Shown here in pieces: positions 21,161-33,559 of a stretch of 64,000 nucleotides of DNA. Numbering within the stretch: the stretch's first letter is position 1; every line of letters begins with the position of its first letter. The notes beneath the pieces are model-generated. The model did not search any database, was not told where the DNA came from, and worked only from the letters and a program-made list of their open reading frames with translations. A program made the translations under genes and the position numbers. This stretch comes from Palaemon carinicauda (Eukaryota > Arthropoda > Malacostraca > Decapoda > Palaemonidae), in NCBI RefSeq assembly GCF_036898095.1, contig NC_090730.1, positions 23,210,621 to 23,274,620 of the forward strand, given 5' to 3'.

Positions 21161-24100
21161 TTGAAGACAAGGGGGAAGAATACAAGTCAAGATTCCCTTT
21201 TCTATCAAAGAGTGACATTTAAAGGCCATAGCACGTCTAGGTTGGCCCCTAAGGTATCGGCTCCAATATTGGTAAAGTCCCCCCTTAAGGAACCTTCTTT
21301 AATGTTAAGGTCTAGATTGGTTCCTTCACCTGCTCGGACTTCTCGCTGGAGTGCGGACACTGCTCCTACCTTTCGACCCTGATATGGTCAGAGCAGGAGA
21401 GGCAAGTGTACAAGAGGAGCCATGAGGTGCTAGAGCTGGCAGTCCCCCTACTCATACTTCCATGAGGTTGGGGGATGTATAGCGAGCCAATGGGCAATGT
21501 CGCAGCAATATGGCGCTAATAACTGGAGGGTAAGGGACCTGTGGGACGGATATTTTATCCTGTTCATTGGTTCTCCTCCCTTCACTCAGATACTGAAGAC
21601 TTCGTCTCTCAAATTCAATCAAAAACTTTGCCCTACATAGTGTTGTAAAGATGATGTTGGACATGGGAGTGCTTCAGATTGTATGGGATGATTCACCAGG
21701 CTTTTAAAACCACATGTTTCTAGTTGAAAAGGCATCCGAGAGTAGAGACCAGTCATCAACCTCGCCCTTTTGAACAAGTTTGTAATGTAGACTGCATTAA
21801 AGATTGAGACAGTGAGCAACATATGATCTGCAGTAAGGAGGGATGACTTCATGCAGTCCTTGGATCTGAAAGGTGCACAATTTGAGATCTCGGTCTCGGA
21901 AAGTACCTCCTTTTCATCCTTATTGGGAAGTCCCTCAGTTCAAAGTCGTGTGCTATTGATGGTCAGCTGACCCCCAGGTATTCACTAAACTCTTCCTGCT
22001 AGTTTCACCTTATGTTCATACCAATGGCATTCGTCGTCTGAGATACCTGAACAACTGTCTGATACTTTCCTCCTTCTAATAACAGCTTCTCTGGCAGAGA
22101 GATAGGTTTCTTGCCTTTTTTCACGATCTTGGGACTGTGATAACTCTGGAGAAGACCAGTCTCTAGCCAAAGCAGAGGATGGAGAGCTCTTATATTTGGA
22201 GGATTGCATCAGCAGACTTAGTAGTGCAACCTTTCCTCATTAATCAACTTATACAAACAAGTGTGGCAAAGGCTGCTTGGACCTCTCTCATCCCTGAAGA
22301 AACTGGTACCTAATGCGTGGCTCTATCAGTTCTATGAATAGTACTAGACACTGATCAGCAGCTACTGACTCCTCAACAGCTAGTTCCAATCGACCAAGAA
22401 ATAAGGGACAATCCTAGATTTGTCTATGGGAGGGGAATCTCCTCAAAGGAACTTCCTTGTATTGGCCTGCATCAGAGATGCTTCTGCTGACTAACGCATC
22501 CAAGAGGGGATGGGTTTCAGACATAAGAAAAAAAAGACTGCCTTTGGGTATTGGACTTAGATGCCTGCACAACTATATCTTGGAAATGAAAGCAGCTCTT
22601 CTGGCACTAGAATAATTTCAATAGCAGTTGTCTTTGACCAAAGACATTAAAGGGAAGACTGGAAAGTCGCTTGAATTTGTCAATACTGTATTTTCCCTTA
22701 TTAGATAGCGTTGATCGGTTTGGTCTTTTGTTTATAAATGGGCTCGAGAAAACAATAATGCGTAATGTGAATGTTTGTTACTACTGCTCCAGAATGATAA
22801 ATACATATATTATTTTAAATTTAAATTCCATAGATACTGTAGGTTTGATATGTCCATAAGGGTTTTCAGTGAATTTTAGTTGGGCACGTTGAAAATAGAT
22901 GGCACTAATCTAAGAGCTAATTTTTTTTTTTTTTTTTTTTTTTTTTTAGGATCTTTCTGGTCTTTCCTTTGTTTTTGTTTGGTGGTGCTGTAGAGTGACG
23001 AAGCCTCCATAGTAGCCTATGTCAACAAGCAAGGATGCATTGCTTCACACCACCGCTGCTAGTTGGCAAGGCAAGAGCACTCCTGGCTGCTGAACAACAT
23101 AGTAAGAGTTGTAACAAGATTTATTCTGGGCGAGTGGAATGATATAGCTGACAAGCTTTGTCACCAGTCTCTATTAGTAGGTGAGAAATGGTCAATTCAT
23201 CCTCTAGCAATAAACCTGTTTGCAAATAAGCTCAGCAACATGTTCCTGGTCTACTGTCTACTAGAAGCAGCTCTAGATGATGCCTTCCAACATTACTGGG
23301 ACAGACTTGATGCGTAAAGGTTTAAAGGTCACTCATGAATGGCAGAAGCTAGGATTAGGAAGGGCTAGGCAATGGCTGTTGATGTCTCGGCACATAGACC
23401 TATAGGCTCCCTAGATTACAACGATGGCGAGGTTGCAGACATTACTTAAAACTACAGAGCTCAAGTACATTTCAAACTCTATCAGACAGATTTGTGGGCA
23501 GGGACATTTTCAGTAGTGTACCAAGTTGCCCAATTTAAAGGGTAATAAATAGGGTACTGATTATGCCGGATCTTGGGCTAACTCTGGTGTCTACAAAAGG
23601 GCCATAATCATAATGCACAGACCTGATGCTCCTGAATGAAAGTTCTAAGGAACTATCCCTATGTCAACTGCTTTGCCAACCCTATCTGCAGAAGCTCCAT
23701 AGCTCTGACATCCCCTTCTCTACACAGTTGTAGACCCAGCATCTCTTAGGAGTAAAAAGCTTATTGCAAGGCATGTGATGTCTGGATACCACCAAAAGTC
23801 TTTTGCAGCAGTTTATCAATAGAGGGCCATCTGTGATTGTTGCCTTAGAATGAGTAAAACACTGGTCAGTCTCTGCAGTTAATTATTCATTTCATTGTTT
23901 ACCATCACTGGGAGAAGCTCCTTTGTCTTGATGGTAAAAGGCTATCACTTAGCCTTGAGTCATATCTTTAGGCTGGAGGGTTTAAACCTTTCCTCATCCT
24001 GGGAATTGTTTATGCTCATAAAGAGCTTTGGGTAGTCTTACCCAGCAGGATAATTCAAACCACCTGCGTGGGATCCAAGGACTGGTTACATCACATGCAG

Positions 24101-24340
24101 GTGGTTTTAATTCTCTTGTTGATCATGCCAAGCATCAGCTAAGGACCTTGCTCTGAACTTTTTTTTCCTCGTTAGCTGCAACAAAGAAAGCAAGCAAGCT
24201 TCATGGCATTTCCCAGGTTATAAGTCATTCTGAGGGATGTAGAAAGGTCTCTTTCACCTTTGTTCTAGAGTTTGTAGTGAAAACCTAGAATCCTGCAGCT
24301 GAGGATGACAGGTTTGAGTCTTTCAATCTCCTCTCTTTGG
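21161..24340 (+). mobile_element. Decayed DIRS copy (element 5): RT, RNase H and recombinase remnants
   Basis: Homology is spread over many frames. RT: RPVINLALLNKFV (about 21745), MQSLDLKGAQFEI (about 21851, motif A with Asp-Ala changed), and RRLRYLNNCLILS (about 22033-22070), in which both catalytic Asp of YLDD are Asn. RNase H: LLLTNASKRGW (about 22487, Asp to Asn). The later part is open in 23063-23317 (EWNDIADKL and EKWSIHPLAINLFA). Recombinase: VKGYHLALSHIFRLEGLNLSSSWEL (about 23935-24010, given here in part) and a degraded ATAKRVSKLHGIS-like Arg box (about 24180-24215). A T-run at 22921-22951 and unrelated AT-rich DNA (about 22660-22980) interrupt RNase H, suggesting a later insertion. 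No termini recognised. Confidence 0.75.
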
Positions 24341-24344
24341 GATG

Positions 24345-25010
24345 TAATTAACGTGTGCGGACATGATGCCAAATGCACTTATGCCGAAAGACAAGCCGAA
24401 GCCAAAAAGCCGAATGGACAGCAAGCTGAATAGTCGTGAAGTCTGACAGGATGAGGAATGGGCAATTTATTACTTACTACAAAATTTCAAATTACTGAAC
24501 AGTATCTGGAAAACAGCAGAATAAAGGATCCAACTTCCATAACATTAGATTTTGAAAAACCATCAGGTGTTAAAACATTTAATAAAAACCAGTAATTAAG
24601 AGTTAAAACATTTAATCCAAACACTAATTTTAGGCTGTTGTTATTGTGGATGATCTGCTCAGAACTAACAATTTGCTTGAAGGTTTGCATGAGAAAAAAA
24701 ACTTATTATGCATCCCATATTACCAATGCATCTTAGAATTATAAGAATTGATAGATTGATTTGATGTTTTCTGGTGTCCTGTAGATTTATAAGGAAAGAA
24801 TAAGCAGTTATGAGAATCAAAATTTCACGGACAAACAAAAAATATGATGCTATAACTAAGACGGCCTTGGTTTTTTATGCAACCGAGCTTACAATTTTAA
24901 GCTTCATTAAAGATTTTTTTTTTTATCAAAAATTCTAATTTTATGATTTAAATTTTCAATAATTTTTTATAAAAGACAGCTGAAAGTAATGGTTACAATA
25001 GATATTTCTG
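24345..25010. other. AT-rich gap
   Basis: No gene. Near 24380-24440 a short AAGCCGAA motif repeats irregularly. The rest is AT-rich and featureless. Confidence 0.5.
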
Positions 25011-27035
25011 GGTCGACCTGTGACGGCCGGTGAAAAGGGTCCTTCTTTACACTTTTCTAATATAAATCTTCCAAATATACTAGAGAAAGATAGAAGCATG
25101 GAATGCAGAGGTTACCACCCTCGCGCGATCACCTTGTGGGTGTCTTGTATACAACAAGGGCGTGTGAAAACCACTAATCACAGGCTGTCTTCCATTTAGA
25201 TAATCCCTTCATCAAAGGGGAGGGCCGTGACAGACCCTAGAGAACACAGTTGGACTACCCCACCGACACCTCCTACTCGCGCCCTCCAGGTCATCCTTCT
25301 GTTTTGGACTTGCCCGCTAAGTCGTTGATTGTTTTGTTTGGTGTTTTTCGCAAGTGATTGTCGTTAATTCAACATGACTGGCGTTGCTACTTCACCTTTA
25401 CCAATGTTAAGTACCATAGTTTGTTTTGACAGTTTATTTCAGTACCGGGCATTTGTTCTTTTTCCAGTATTGTGGATTTTAGTTTTGGAAGCGGTTGGCC
25501 TGCCTCTGTATCGGCAGCCATTTTGGTTTTGTTCGCTTCGGTAGTTTTTCAAGTTAATATTGCCCATCTGGTACTCCCTCATGTAGGTTATATCACTTAC
25601 GTTTTATGACCAATATTATTATCATTATTTATTATTGGTTTTTACTATGGTATTTATTTGCTAGCAAGCCCAATTTGGACGAAGAATATTGATCTAGTCT
25701 TTGTTATAGTTATGTACACGCCTCAGGAAGGTGCTCGTTTTAGACTATATCTTTGTTTATTTGTTACGTTGTCGTTATTCTTCGTTCTTGGTTATTACAA
25801 TTTTATCATTCTTATCATATTATTGTGTGATTTTGGTTCTTTATTATGTAACCATGAGAGCGTGAGCATAGAGTGCTCGTTTTCTGTTACTACAGTTACG
25901 AGTTACCCCTTCTCTCGTTTTCTTTCTTAAGCTCGAGAAAGGAGAGGTGGATTTCCCGTTTTCCGTTTTATACGATCACGAGTTATTCCTGCCTCCTCTT
26001 ATTCTCCGGGTTGATGATATTACGTTTAATGATATTCACGTTTTATTGATGAGGTTACTGTTAATATAGCTAGCACTATTAATAGGTTATGTTAGTGTAT
26101 GAGTCATTATTTGGGATCACTTTATGCCGACACCCTTAGCTCCGCCTTGAGTTATACTCCGCTATAATGGATACTCATTGGGTGAGAACTAGTCAGATAT
26201 TTGGAGTGCAACGGTGAAATCCGGAACTCAGACTCCAGCTGAGGCCTTTTGCACACCAACCTTTGTCATGATTGATCACAATTACATTATTACGGTCCTT
26301 TTTTCATCGAATCTCCGGCTTCACTGGAGATAACACAGACGTTCAGCATTGAGGTTAATATTATCGTACCGCTGAGGGTAACGATTTCACGATGACGGAC
26401 CTTTGTCACCGGATCTCCGGTACAAACAGAGATCAATCAGACGATCAGAACCAGGGTACGAACCCTTTTTCATGATTGATCACAATTTCACTATTACGGT
26501 CCTTTTTCATCGAATCTCCTGCTTCACTGGAGATAACACAGACGTTCAGCATTGAGGTTAATATTATCTTACCTCTGATGTTCACGTTTTCACTATGACG
26601 GACCTTTTTCACCGGATCTCCGGTGGCAACAGAGATCACTCTTGACGTTGAGAACCGGGGTTAACATTATTTTACCGATGAGGTTTATAGTTACACGTTA
26701 CGTGGTTACTGGATATTAGTGTTCTATTGATTCATCTGTTCACTGACCAGAGTCTCAAGGAACAGTAGATACTCTCATGGCATGGTTGGTTTCGACCTGG
26801 CTTTTCATTAGAAGGGGCTAGCGTTCGATCCCAAGTACTGAGTAGAAATTTATTTTTATTTGAACACGAAGTTGTATGGATATTTATCCATATATATACA
26901 TATTTATAATTAAATATATGCATAAATATAGACATTATTATTAGTTATAGTTATTTGGTTGATCCCAGCCTGTGAATAGGATCACTAACCAGAGTTTCAT
27001 GGAACATCCAGACTTATGTCTCCTTTCTTTTACAG
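25010..27035 (+). other. Probable transposon 5' region upstream of element 4
   Basis: The segment is GC-richer than its flanks and leads into the ORF1 exons of element 4. It includes a gene-free block beginning near 25020 (GACGGCCGGTGAAAAGGG), an ATG at 25374 in a short frame, and the 203-bp tandem duplication at 26260-26668. Near 26821 the phrase GCGTTCGATCCC resembles a pol III B box, so a SINE may be present. I could not match its start to the inverted repeat expected at the other end of element 4, so ownership is inference. Confidence 0.35.
26260..26668 (+). repeat. 203-bp tandem duplication with ~100-bp sub-repeats
   Basis: CATGATTGATCACAATT recurs at 26268 and 26471, exactly 203 bp apart, and similarity runs across the whole unit. 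Within each unit two related halves alternate: ACGGTCC.TTTTTCATCGAATCTCC and ACGGACCTTTxTCACCGGATCTCCGG. This gives a four-half higher-order structure. Confidence 0.88.
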
Positions 27036-28783
27036 AAGGTCTGCCTACATGGTATGGTTCCCGGAGTCATGTACGCTCTGCTACGAGCTGTCCTCCCTAC
27101 TCCTGACCCATGATGTAAGTTGGTTCTAATTTGTTTCTTTTTGGTATCCTTTGGCGATGATTTAATTTGATCCGGATTTATGTATGCATTGCTTATTGAG
27201 GAGAACGGTCTTCTCCTTCATCACTAATCCCCTCACTTCTTTCAGGATGATGATGAATCTCTCCGGCCTGCAAGAGCGGCTCTCCGCCCTTGGGTATCAA
27301 GGTTTGGAAGGAATGCTCCATCTGGCGGACCCTATTTCCTCAGTGTCTCCTCTCTAGGGTTGGACATCGACCCCATGGACGGGCAGGTAGGTGGTGATGA
27401 GTTTTGAGCCTTCAGCTTTGCAATTACCTGCGTCACCTACCTAGGACCCTCAAAGGATCCTGATGTTCATATTACCTTGCATAAAACCGTGACTGCTAAA
27501 AGCCAGGGGTAGGGTTAAAGAGCAGATACAACACATTCTAGGGCAAGCCAAGGGGCTATGACGGAGCTCAAAGATATGGTGGCGAGTCGGATCCGTTCAG
27601 GAACTCGGATGACTCCCCCTACGCCCCAGGCGTATCGAAGTAACCTCCTTCGATAAAAACAACACGTAGAAATTTGCCTTGCATGTCCCATATATAGATG
27701 GTACCATAACTCTGGATGGCATAGACGTCCGCCCTCTGGAGGACCTAGAATTTACTCTCAGGGACTAGAATTCCCATTCAACGGATTCGTTCGATTGAAA
27801 GAGCATGCCTTGGTTAGGTTAGACAAGGTACCGAAGGTAACGGTAATATTTCCCAAAGGGCAGGCCCGATCTGTCTGGACCAGGATGTTGTCGGTCTGGG
27901 GGTACGCTAAGTCCAAGCTCACCCCACACAATGGGGACTACGCCATATCTACAACTGCTCTCATTATTACCTTGCCTATTACGGATAAATTGACAGGTCT
28001 TACTATTCAAGCTGACAAAGAAGGTTTGGCCATGCCGGCTCATAAAGAGCCGGACCTCACCTTGGGGAGCCCTTAGCCTTGATTTATCCCACTGAGACTT
28101 TGTTTCAGATATTCATGAAGAACCAATTTCTGTCCTTCCAATTCGACCTACACACTTTGTTTTCTGCTCGGGTTAGTTGTAGGAAATACGTTCTGTCTGA
28201 GGCCTCTATCAAACAGGAACCGAGCAGGCTGATAGTTTCCTCCTGATGGGGTAAAACCCTCTTCCCTCAGGAGGAGGTGAACAAGGTTCTACAAGATGAT
28301 ACGAGAGCAAACCAAAATTGCAGGAAAGGCGGGGCCTCACTGCCGGAAAGAAGGTCGAAGACCAAAAGCAAGCTTTCTTCAAGAAGAAGCAGAGAGTTAC
28401 CCTCTACAAAACGAACCGGGGTCACTGCCATCAATAGTCAGTTACCCACTCGTCATCACAGTCTTCCTGATTTGACGCCTATTCATCCGAATCTCCCTCA
28501 TCAGGTGGGCTACCTCACTGATTCCCCAGGTACACAGCCCAACCCCGTTTGGATGCCCTCGCCTGCATACCGCCCTAGCTCTGAATCCTCAGGTTCCTTT
28601 CGTGGACACCAGAGAGGAAGTTACTGGAGTAGAAGACAGTTCCGCCATCGAGGCGGACCTAGGAAAAAGTGGGCTCGGGGAAGGAAAGGACCTAGGTTCA
28701 CTCCCTCACAACGAGGTGGTCCCCGTAGGGGAGAGACTTTACCACTTTCAAGACCATTGGACCTTCGGTCCGTGGGCTCATAG
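27036..28783 (+). pseudogene. DIRS element 4 ORF1 with an in-frame intron, decayed
   Basis: A strong acceptor (CTCCTTTCTTTTACAG, ending 27035) precedes an open segment containing MVWFPESCTLCYELSS. At 27115 a GTAAGT donor opens a 131-bp intron ending CTTCTTTCAG at 27245. Reading continues in the same frame with DDDESLRPARAALRPWVSRF and GGPYFLSVSS through 27386, where another donor-like GTAGGT occurs. Later parts carry stops: DPDVHITLHKTVTAKSQG (about 27458), then 27795-28076 (VTVIFPKGQARSVWTRMLS). The C-terminal region 28277-28783 is Arg/Gly/Lys-rich (SYWSRRQFRHRGGPRKKWA), like the element 1 ORF1 tail, and overlaps the RT frame by about 180 bp. The role is gag-like, inferred from position and the basic tail. 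Confidence 0.6.
27115..27245 (+). other. Candidate spliceosomal intron in DIRS ORF1 (131 bp)
   Basis: The donor is GAT|GTAAGT and the acceptor is a pyrimidine-rich tract ending TTTCAG|GAT. The flanking frame is the same on both sides (THD then DDDESLRP), and the interior contains stops in that frame. No transcript is available here. Confidence 0.55.
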
Positions 28784-29605
28784 CATAATCTCTAAAGGTT
28801 TGAGGTGGAAATGGCCACAAGGTCGTCCTCCTCCACCAGTGATCTTCTCCCAGAAATCCACTCCCATCCTGAAAGAGTACACCACAGAGTTACTCAAGAA
28901 GAAAGCAATCAAACGGGACCGATCACCGAAGTTCTAAGGCCGCCTGTTCAGAATTCCGAAGAAAGGCTTGTCGGCATTGAGAGTGGACCGGGACTTGTCA
29001 AAGCTAAACTCTTACTTTCTCTGCGACAAGTTCCGACGACTCTTATCATGTGCCTATAGCTCGAAACTTCTCTTCTTATCTGGGTTTCCGCCTAGGCAGG
29101 AAAGCCTTTGCGTTCAAGACATGCCCTTCGGCCTCAACATTGATCCCAGGATATTCACGAAACTGGGAGAAACAGTGTTAGAACAACTCAGGAACCAAGA
29201 GATACAGATCATTGCTTATCTGGACGGTTGGCTCATTTGGGCCCGGTCGGCCATAGAAGGCAACAGAGCTACGAAGGAAGTACTTCGATTTCTCGACAAC
29301 CTGTGACCTGTGATTTTAGGTCAATCTCCAAAAGTCTCGCCTGCAACCATCAGGCCACTTAGAATGGTTAGCCATTCAGTGGGACCTTTCGAAGCACACG
29401 TTGTCTCTCCCTTCCAAAAAGGTAAGAGGAATAGCTTCCAAGATAAAGAATTTTCTCAAACACAAACAGGTGTCCAGAAGAGCCTTAGAAAGTATCCTCG
29501 GCCTTCTCCAATTCACTTCAGTAACAGATCTCCTATTAAAAGCCAAACTCAAAGACATCAATCGAGTTTGGAGAAAGAGAGCTACAGTACCTTTAAGAGA
29601 CAAGG
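28602..29605 (+). pseudogene. DIRS element 4 reverse transcriptase, decayed
   Basis: 28602-28937 reads VGERLYHFQDHWTFGPWAHS and later VIFSQKSTPILKEYTTELLK, the N-terminal DIRS RT region. After a stop it continues as RLFRIPKKGLSALRVDRDLS (28945-28995). The motif A region with the first catalytic Asp is missing or scrambled near 29030-29090. MPFGLNIDPRIFTKL (about 29120) precedes AYLDGWLIWARS (about 29215), in which YLDD has become YLDG. The thumb region follows in 29401-29605 (KQVSRRALESILGLLQF). The copy belongs to a different DIRS lineage from elements 1 and 2 and resembles element 3. Confidence 0.83.
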
Positions 29606-30060
29606 TCTCAAAGATCCCCTCTTGTCTTGAAAATGAGACTACGCCCATGGTCCAAACCGAAGAACCTCTCCAAATTGGTTCCTCTACAATTCCCACCTCC
29701 ACAAGAGACATTCCATACAGCCGCGCCTCTAAGTGGATGGGGGGATTACTCCGAACATCAGATGTTTCAGGGGTCTTGGTCACTCGCCATGAAACAGTCC
29801 CATATCAATGTTCTCGAAGCCATGGCAGTGTTCTTGACCCTGAAGAGAGACACTCCTCCGAGGTCGAGCCACATCAGAGTAGTGTCAGACAGCACAGACG
29901 TAGTACACTGCGTCAACAGGGGAGGATCCAAGTCACCCAACCTGAGATTCTCGTTGAAGAGAACCCAATCCTATAAGCCCCAGGTAACTAACAGGTGATT
30001 TCAATTGAAGACCATTTCCTTCTGGTTTCATGAAATTATCAAGAAGGCATATCCTTAAGC
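29606..30060 (+). pseudogene. DIRS element 4 RNase H fragment
   Basis: The frame 29627-29998 reads LRPWSKPKNLSKLVPLQFP, then FHTAAPLSGWG (the usual TDAS has become TAAP, losing the first carboxylate), HINVLEAMAVFLTL (Glu kept), and VVSDSTDVVHCVNRGGSKSP (Asp kept). It ends in a frameshift, and I found no methyltransferase-like or recombinase part after it, so the 3' half is lost or unrecognisable. Confidence 0.8.
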
Positions 30061-30299
30061 AGCAGATAACCCTGAAGATTCAGTACTGGCACGGTTCAAT
30101 TAAGTCAGAAAAATTGGTTTGGAGCTAGCCTTTAAGAGATAGCTGTCAGTGCCACAAGTCTTAAAAGTGGAGTCAGCCAGCATCCGAGACAATCTTTACA
30201 GCCCACTATCTGTTGGAGTATACCTATAAGTGTTTAGACATGTAGTCTTAGGAACCTGTTGTAGTGGCTCAGCAGGTTGTGTAGTGCACTGAGGTCCTT

Positions 30300-31090
30300 A
30301 CAGAACAAGAGGCATCAATTCTGATAAGGTTGCATTGTTAGACTAGAATAAGAGGTAGTGTATGGCTTTTTTTCCTCCCTTCCTTCTCCTTTATTGGGGT
30401 GCAGTGGTTGTACCTTTACTGAATCAAACGTTTGATGTATGCAAACTTTCACAATGAGCTCTATTCTGTATACAATAGAATGGTATAGAAGTATCAAATC
30501 CATTCTCCTCATGAGGGGGAGTATGGTTTGTATGCAGAACCCATAACTTTATATTGGTCCCTCATAATGAGAGCATATCCTGAATAGGGTATATGACCTT
30601 CCATGTCCATAGACAGTAACCTAGTCCAATCTATGAGATTCTATTTCTTAAAAGTAAGAGGGTAGTAGGAGTCATAACTTCTGCACCTCTTGAAGTTTGA
30701 GTATCTTGACATCTTGGGATTTTAAACCACCCAGCAGTAGGGGTTCCTCCCTCCTGATTGTGAATTCTGTATCTAAGGACGAGGGTTTCTATTTGTGTAA
30801 AAACAAATTACAGAATTTAGAGTAGTTTTGTATTTTTCATAACTTACCGGAACCATTAAGATTCAAATTACAGAATTTAGAGTAGTTTTGTATTTTTCAT
30901 AACTTACCGGAACCATTAAGATTCAATTCAAGCCTTCACCACCCTGCAGGCTCTAGGTGAAGGTTAAAGTGGGTTCTTGGTGTGCTGGTGAGATAGTGGG
31001 GGTTCTGGCCCTATCTGCTAACAACTACAGACATCTCTTAAGTTTAAACAGCTGAGTTCTGGCCGAGCTGAATTCATAATCCTGTTGAAG
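30300..31090 (+). other. Probable 3' terminal region of element 4, with ICR-like segment
   Basis: Around 30778-30930 the phrases GAGGGTTTCTATTTGTGTAA and AGTTTTGTATTTTTCATAAC resemble the paired termini seen in the ICR of element 2 (TTTGTATTTTTCCTAACATA). This suggests a DIRS-type terminus junction, but the matching left end was not found. A perfect 60-bp duplication lies inside. The remaining sequence has no open frames of note. Confidence 0.4.
30804..30923 (+). repeat. Perfect 60-bp tandem duplication
   Basis: 30804-30863 and 30864-30923 are identical over all 60 bp. Each unit starts CAAATTACAGAATTTAGAG and ends GGAACCATTAAGATT. Confidence 0.97.
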
Positions 31091-32729
31091 GACTTGGGTA
31101 TCCTCTGTGGTGTAGGGTAGAATGTTTTAATCAGTGAATAAAATTAGGGGAGCTCCTATTAATTTGTGAATTATCAGAGGCCGATCTTTAGATTATTGTA
31201 GTGAAGTATTCCTTGGTAGTTGATACTTTTCCACTTAACAAGTTATACTTTCAGTTGTAATACTTATCATAAATGTCATGGACATTATCATCATTATTTC
31301 CACTTTTATTTTTAATATATTAGAATATTTTATATTTATAGTTTATCAAGAATATTTTACTGAAAGTAGTCTTGATATTGAGGTGCATAGTAAAATGACT
31401 GATATATCTTTACAATCAACATTTTGTATTTATTTTTCAGACTAGAATCATCAAGAAAAGGAAATTAATGTCCTGCTCAAAACAAGACTTTAAAATGCAA
31501 ATACTCATGAGCGATGAAAACCGCAGCAAATGATCTGAGATTTACCACACAAGAGTTAGAAGTGCAAAATAGATTGATTTTAATTATTTTGATTATCAAA
31601 AGGAGCACCAAAGTCTCAACTGAAGCAGGAAGTCCATCATCAAACTTTTCTGGAGTATTGAAAAATTATGAGAAATATCATTACAGGAGACCAATTACAA
31701 ATATCTTGAAATGTTCAGTTAACCCACTTTTGGGAGTTACAGTACAGTATATTGTATGTTACGAGGGTACTCCTCAATATTCCATAGGTTCATAGGCAAA
31801 CACTAACTGAAGATAAAAAATTGATTTAAGTTTCAGTAAAACGGTAAAATTTTTTCTTTTGCAACTATATTACCAGATTAATTGAAGTTTATCTTGGTAT
31901 CATTTCTGGAAGCTATTAACTTTTACTCAGTCTAGTAGCAAGTATTAAATTTGCTCTTACTCTTAACAAAGTCAATGCACATGAAGCTGATTTTAGTTCA
32001 TTTTTATTTGTATGTATCTTTATTAAAAAATATACGGGTTGCGACTTTTTCTAGTGAATTCTAAACTATCAAAATTTTACTTTGAAAATAGTCCCAGATT
32101 AACATTTGAGAGCATGTTTGAATTCTATTAAAATCCAAATTGCAACTTATTTGATATTAATCAAGCACAATCATTTATTTGTCTGAGAACTAGTATGCAA
32201 ATATGAATACCTGTATACCAAATGATAATGGGTTCCTATTACCTCTTAAAATATTTAGCATGAATAAATATGTATAACTGTTAATGTTTTTGAAAAACGA
32301 GGAAATTGAACATTAACTACTGATTAAGGCCGCCAAATGTAAACGAGGAGGGACTACTTCCATAGAAATATGCTGTTCATGCTTTTAATTTCCATGAACT
32401 AGTTAAATTAAATTTCTATTTCCTCTTTGACTTTCCATGTTTCTAGATAATTTAATTTTTTTATCATTGTCAAGTACTGTACTGCAAACAAGTTCTTTAA
32501 ACGTGTGACTGAAGGGAAATTAACAATGAACCACATTTTTATTTATTGATTAAAATTAATTTTACAGTCTGAAGTACATAACTGAATGTGAATATAACCT
32601 ACTACTCATTATTCTAACCGAATATAATTTCACTTTTGCCTATGTGTAGCATATCGTATCTCTTTTGAGAGTGTTCTGTAATTATCAGCAACTGTCATGA
32701 AATGTAATTTTACGCAATTTTTCTTTAAA
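31091..32729. other. AT-rich stretch without recognised genes
   Basis: Only short frames occur; one of 93 codons (31514-31795) lies after an acceptor-like TATTTTTCAG (31440) but has no recognisable domain. No repeat was identified. Confidence 0.5.
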
Positions 32730-33230
32730 GGGTAAAAGCCGATTTGGTTCTCTTGGAAGCAAAGCTTGAGAGATCAGAGATGAGAACGCTTAGGTGGATT
32801 ATGGGAATATCAATGCTTGAAAGATAATAAGAATGGCAGGCTTAGTAAAGATTACAGAGGTGATAAGTCTGTCACGACTGAAATTGTGTGGGCATGTGCT
32901 GAGGATGAATGGTGGGGAGCGAGTGAGGAAGGCTTAGGATGAACTTGTTAGGGGAGAAGATAGAGATGGAGGCAGAGAATTACTGTAGATGGCGAGGTAA
33001 GGATATGGAGAAGGTTTGGTAGAAGAGGGTCTTTGATAGAATGCAATGGAGAGGGTGCATCAGGCAACCGACCCCTAAATGTAGGGATAACGATAGGAAA
33101 GATGATGGTTTGGTTCTCTTGGAATCTAGGCGCGAAGTTTTCTTGAAAGGTAAAAGCAGATTTGCGCAAGATAAGAAGCTATTGGAAAAAAAGTCTGGGT
33201 CCAATTAGCCACATAATACCAGCGTTCTGT
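32730..33230 (+). mobile_element. LINE 3'-end fragment
   Basis: With frameshifts it reads MRTLRWIMGISMLER, then ITEVISLSRLKLCGHVLRM and ERVRKA. This is the C-terminal region after the RT domain of a common arthropod LINE (pattern LRW..G......G.VLRM). It is a separate copy, closer in sequence to a different family than the LINE at 33560. A short piece of its own start (GGTTTGGTTCTCTTGGAA-like) recurs near 33108. Confidence 0.6.
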
Positions 33231-33559
33231 CATACTTTTATCTTGTGTAGCTGGTGGGGAGAATAGTTCATTTTATTCTAGCCAGCACCACATGTATATT
33301 GGTATTATAAATGTACCAGAGATGTAAATAATACTAACTGGAAGATTCTGGCTTGTATGTTTCATAATAACAGTATTTCCTGCCCTCTTGCTATATTAAG
33401 ATATTCTGCTTAACTGAAAATTTCTGATAAAGCCCCAGTACTAGAATTATTTTTACCATATTTCAGTTAAACAAAGGGAGAGCCAAGTATGCTCTGTTAA
33501 GATTTCGTGTTTTAGTTATTGAATAAATTTATGCAATGTATAAGCAACTCCCCGCACTC

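Noticed and set aside
31514..31795. 93-codon frame after an acceptor-like site
   Set aside because: No recognisable domain and no matching donor in frame; consistent with chance.
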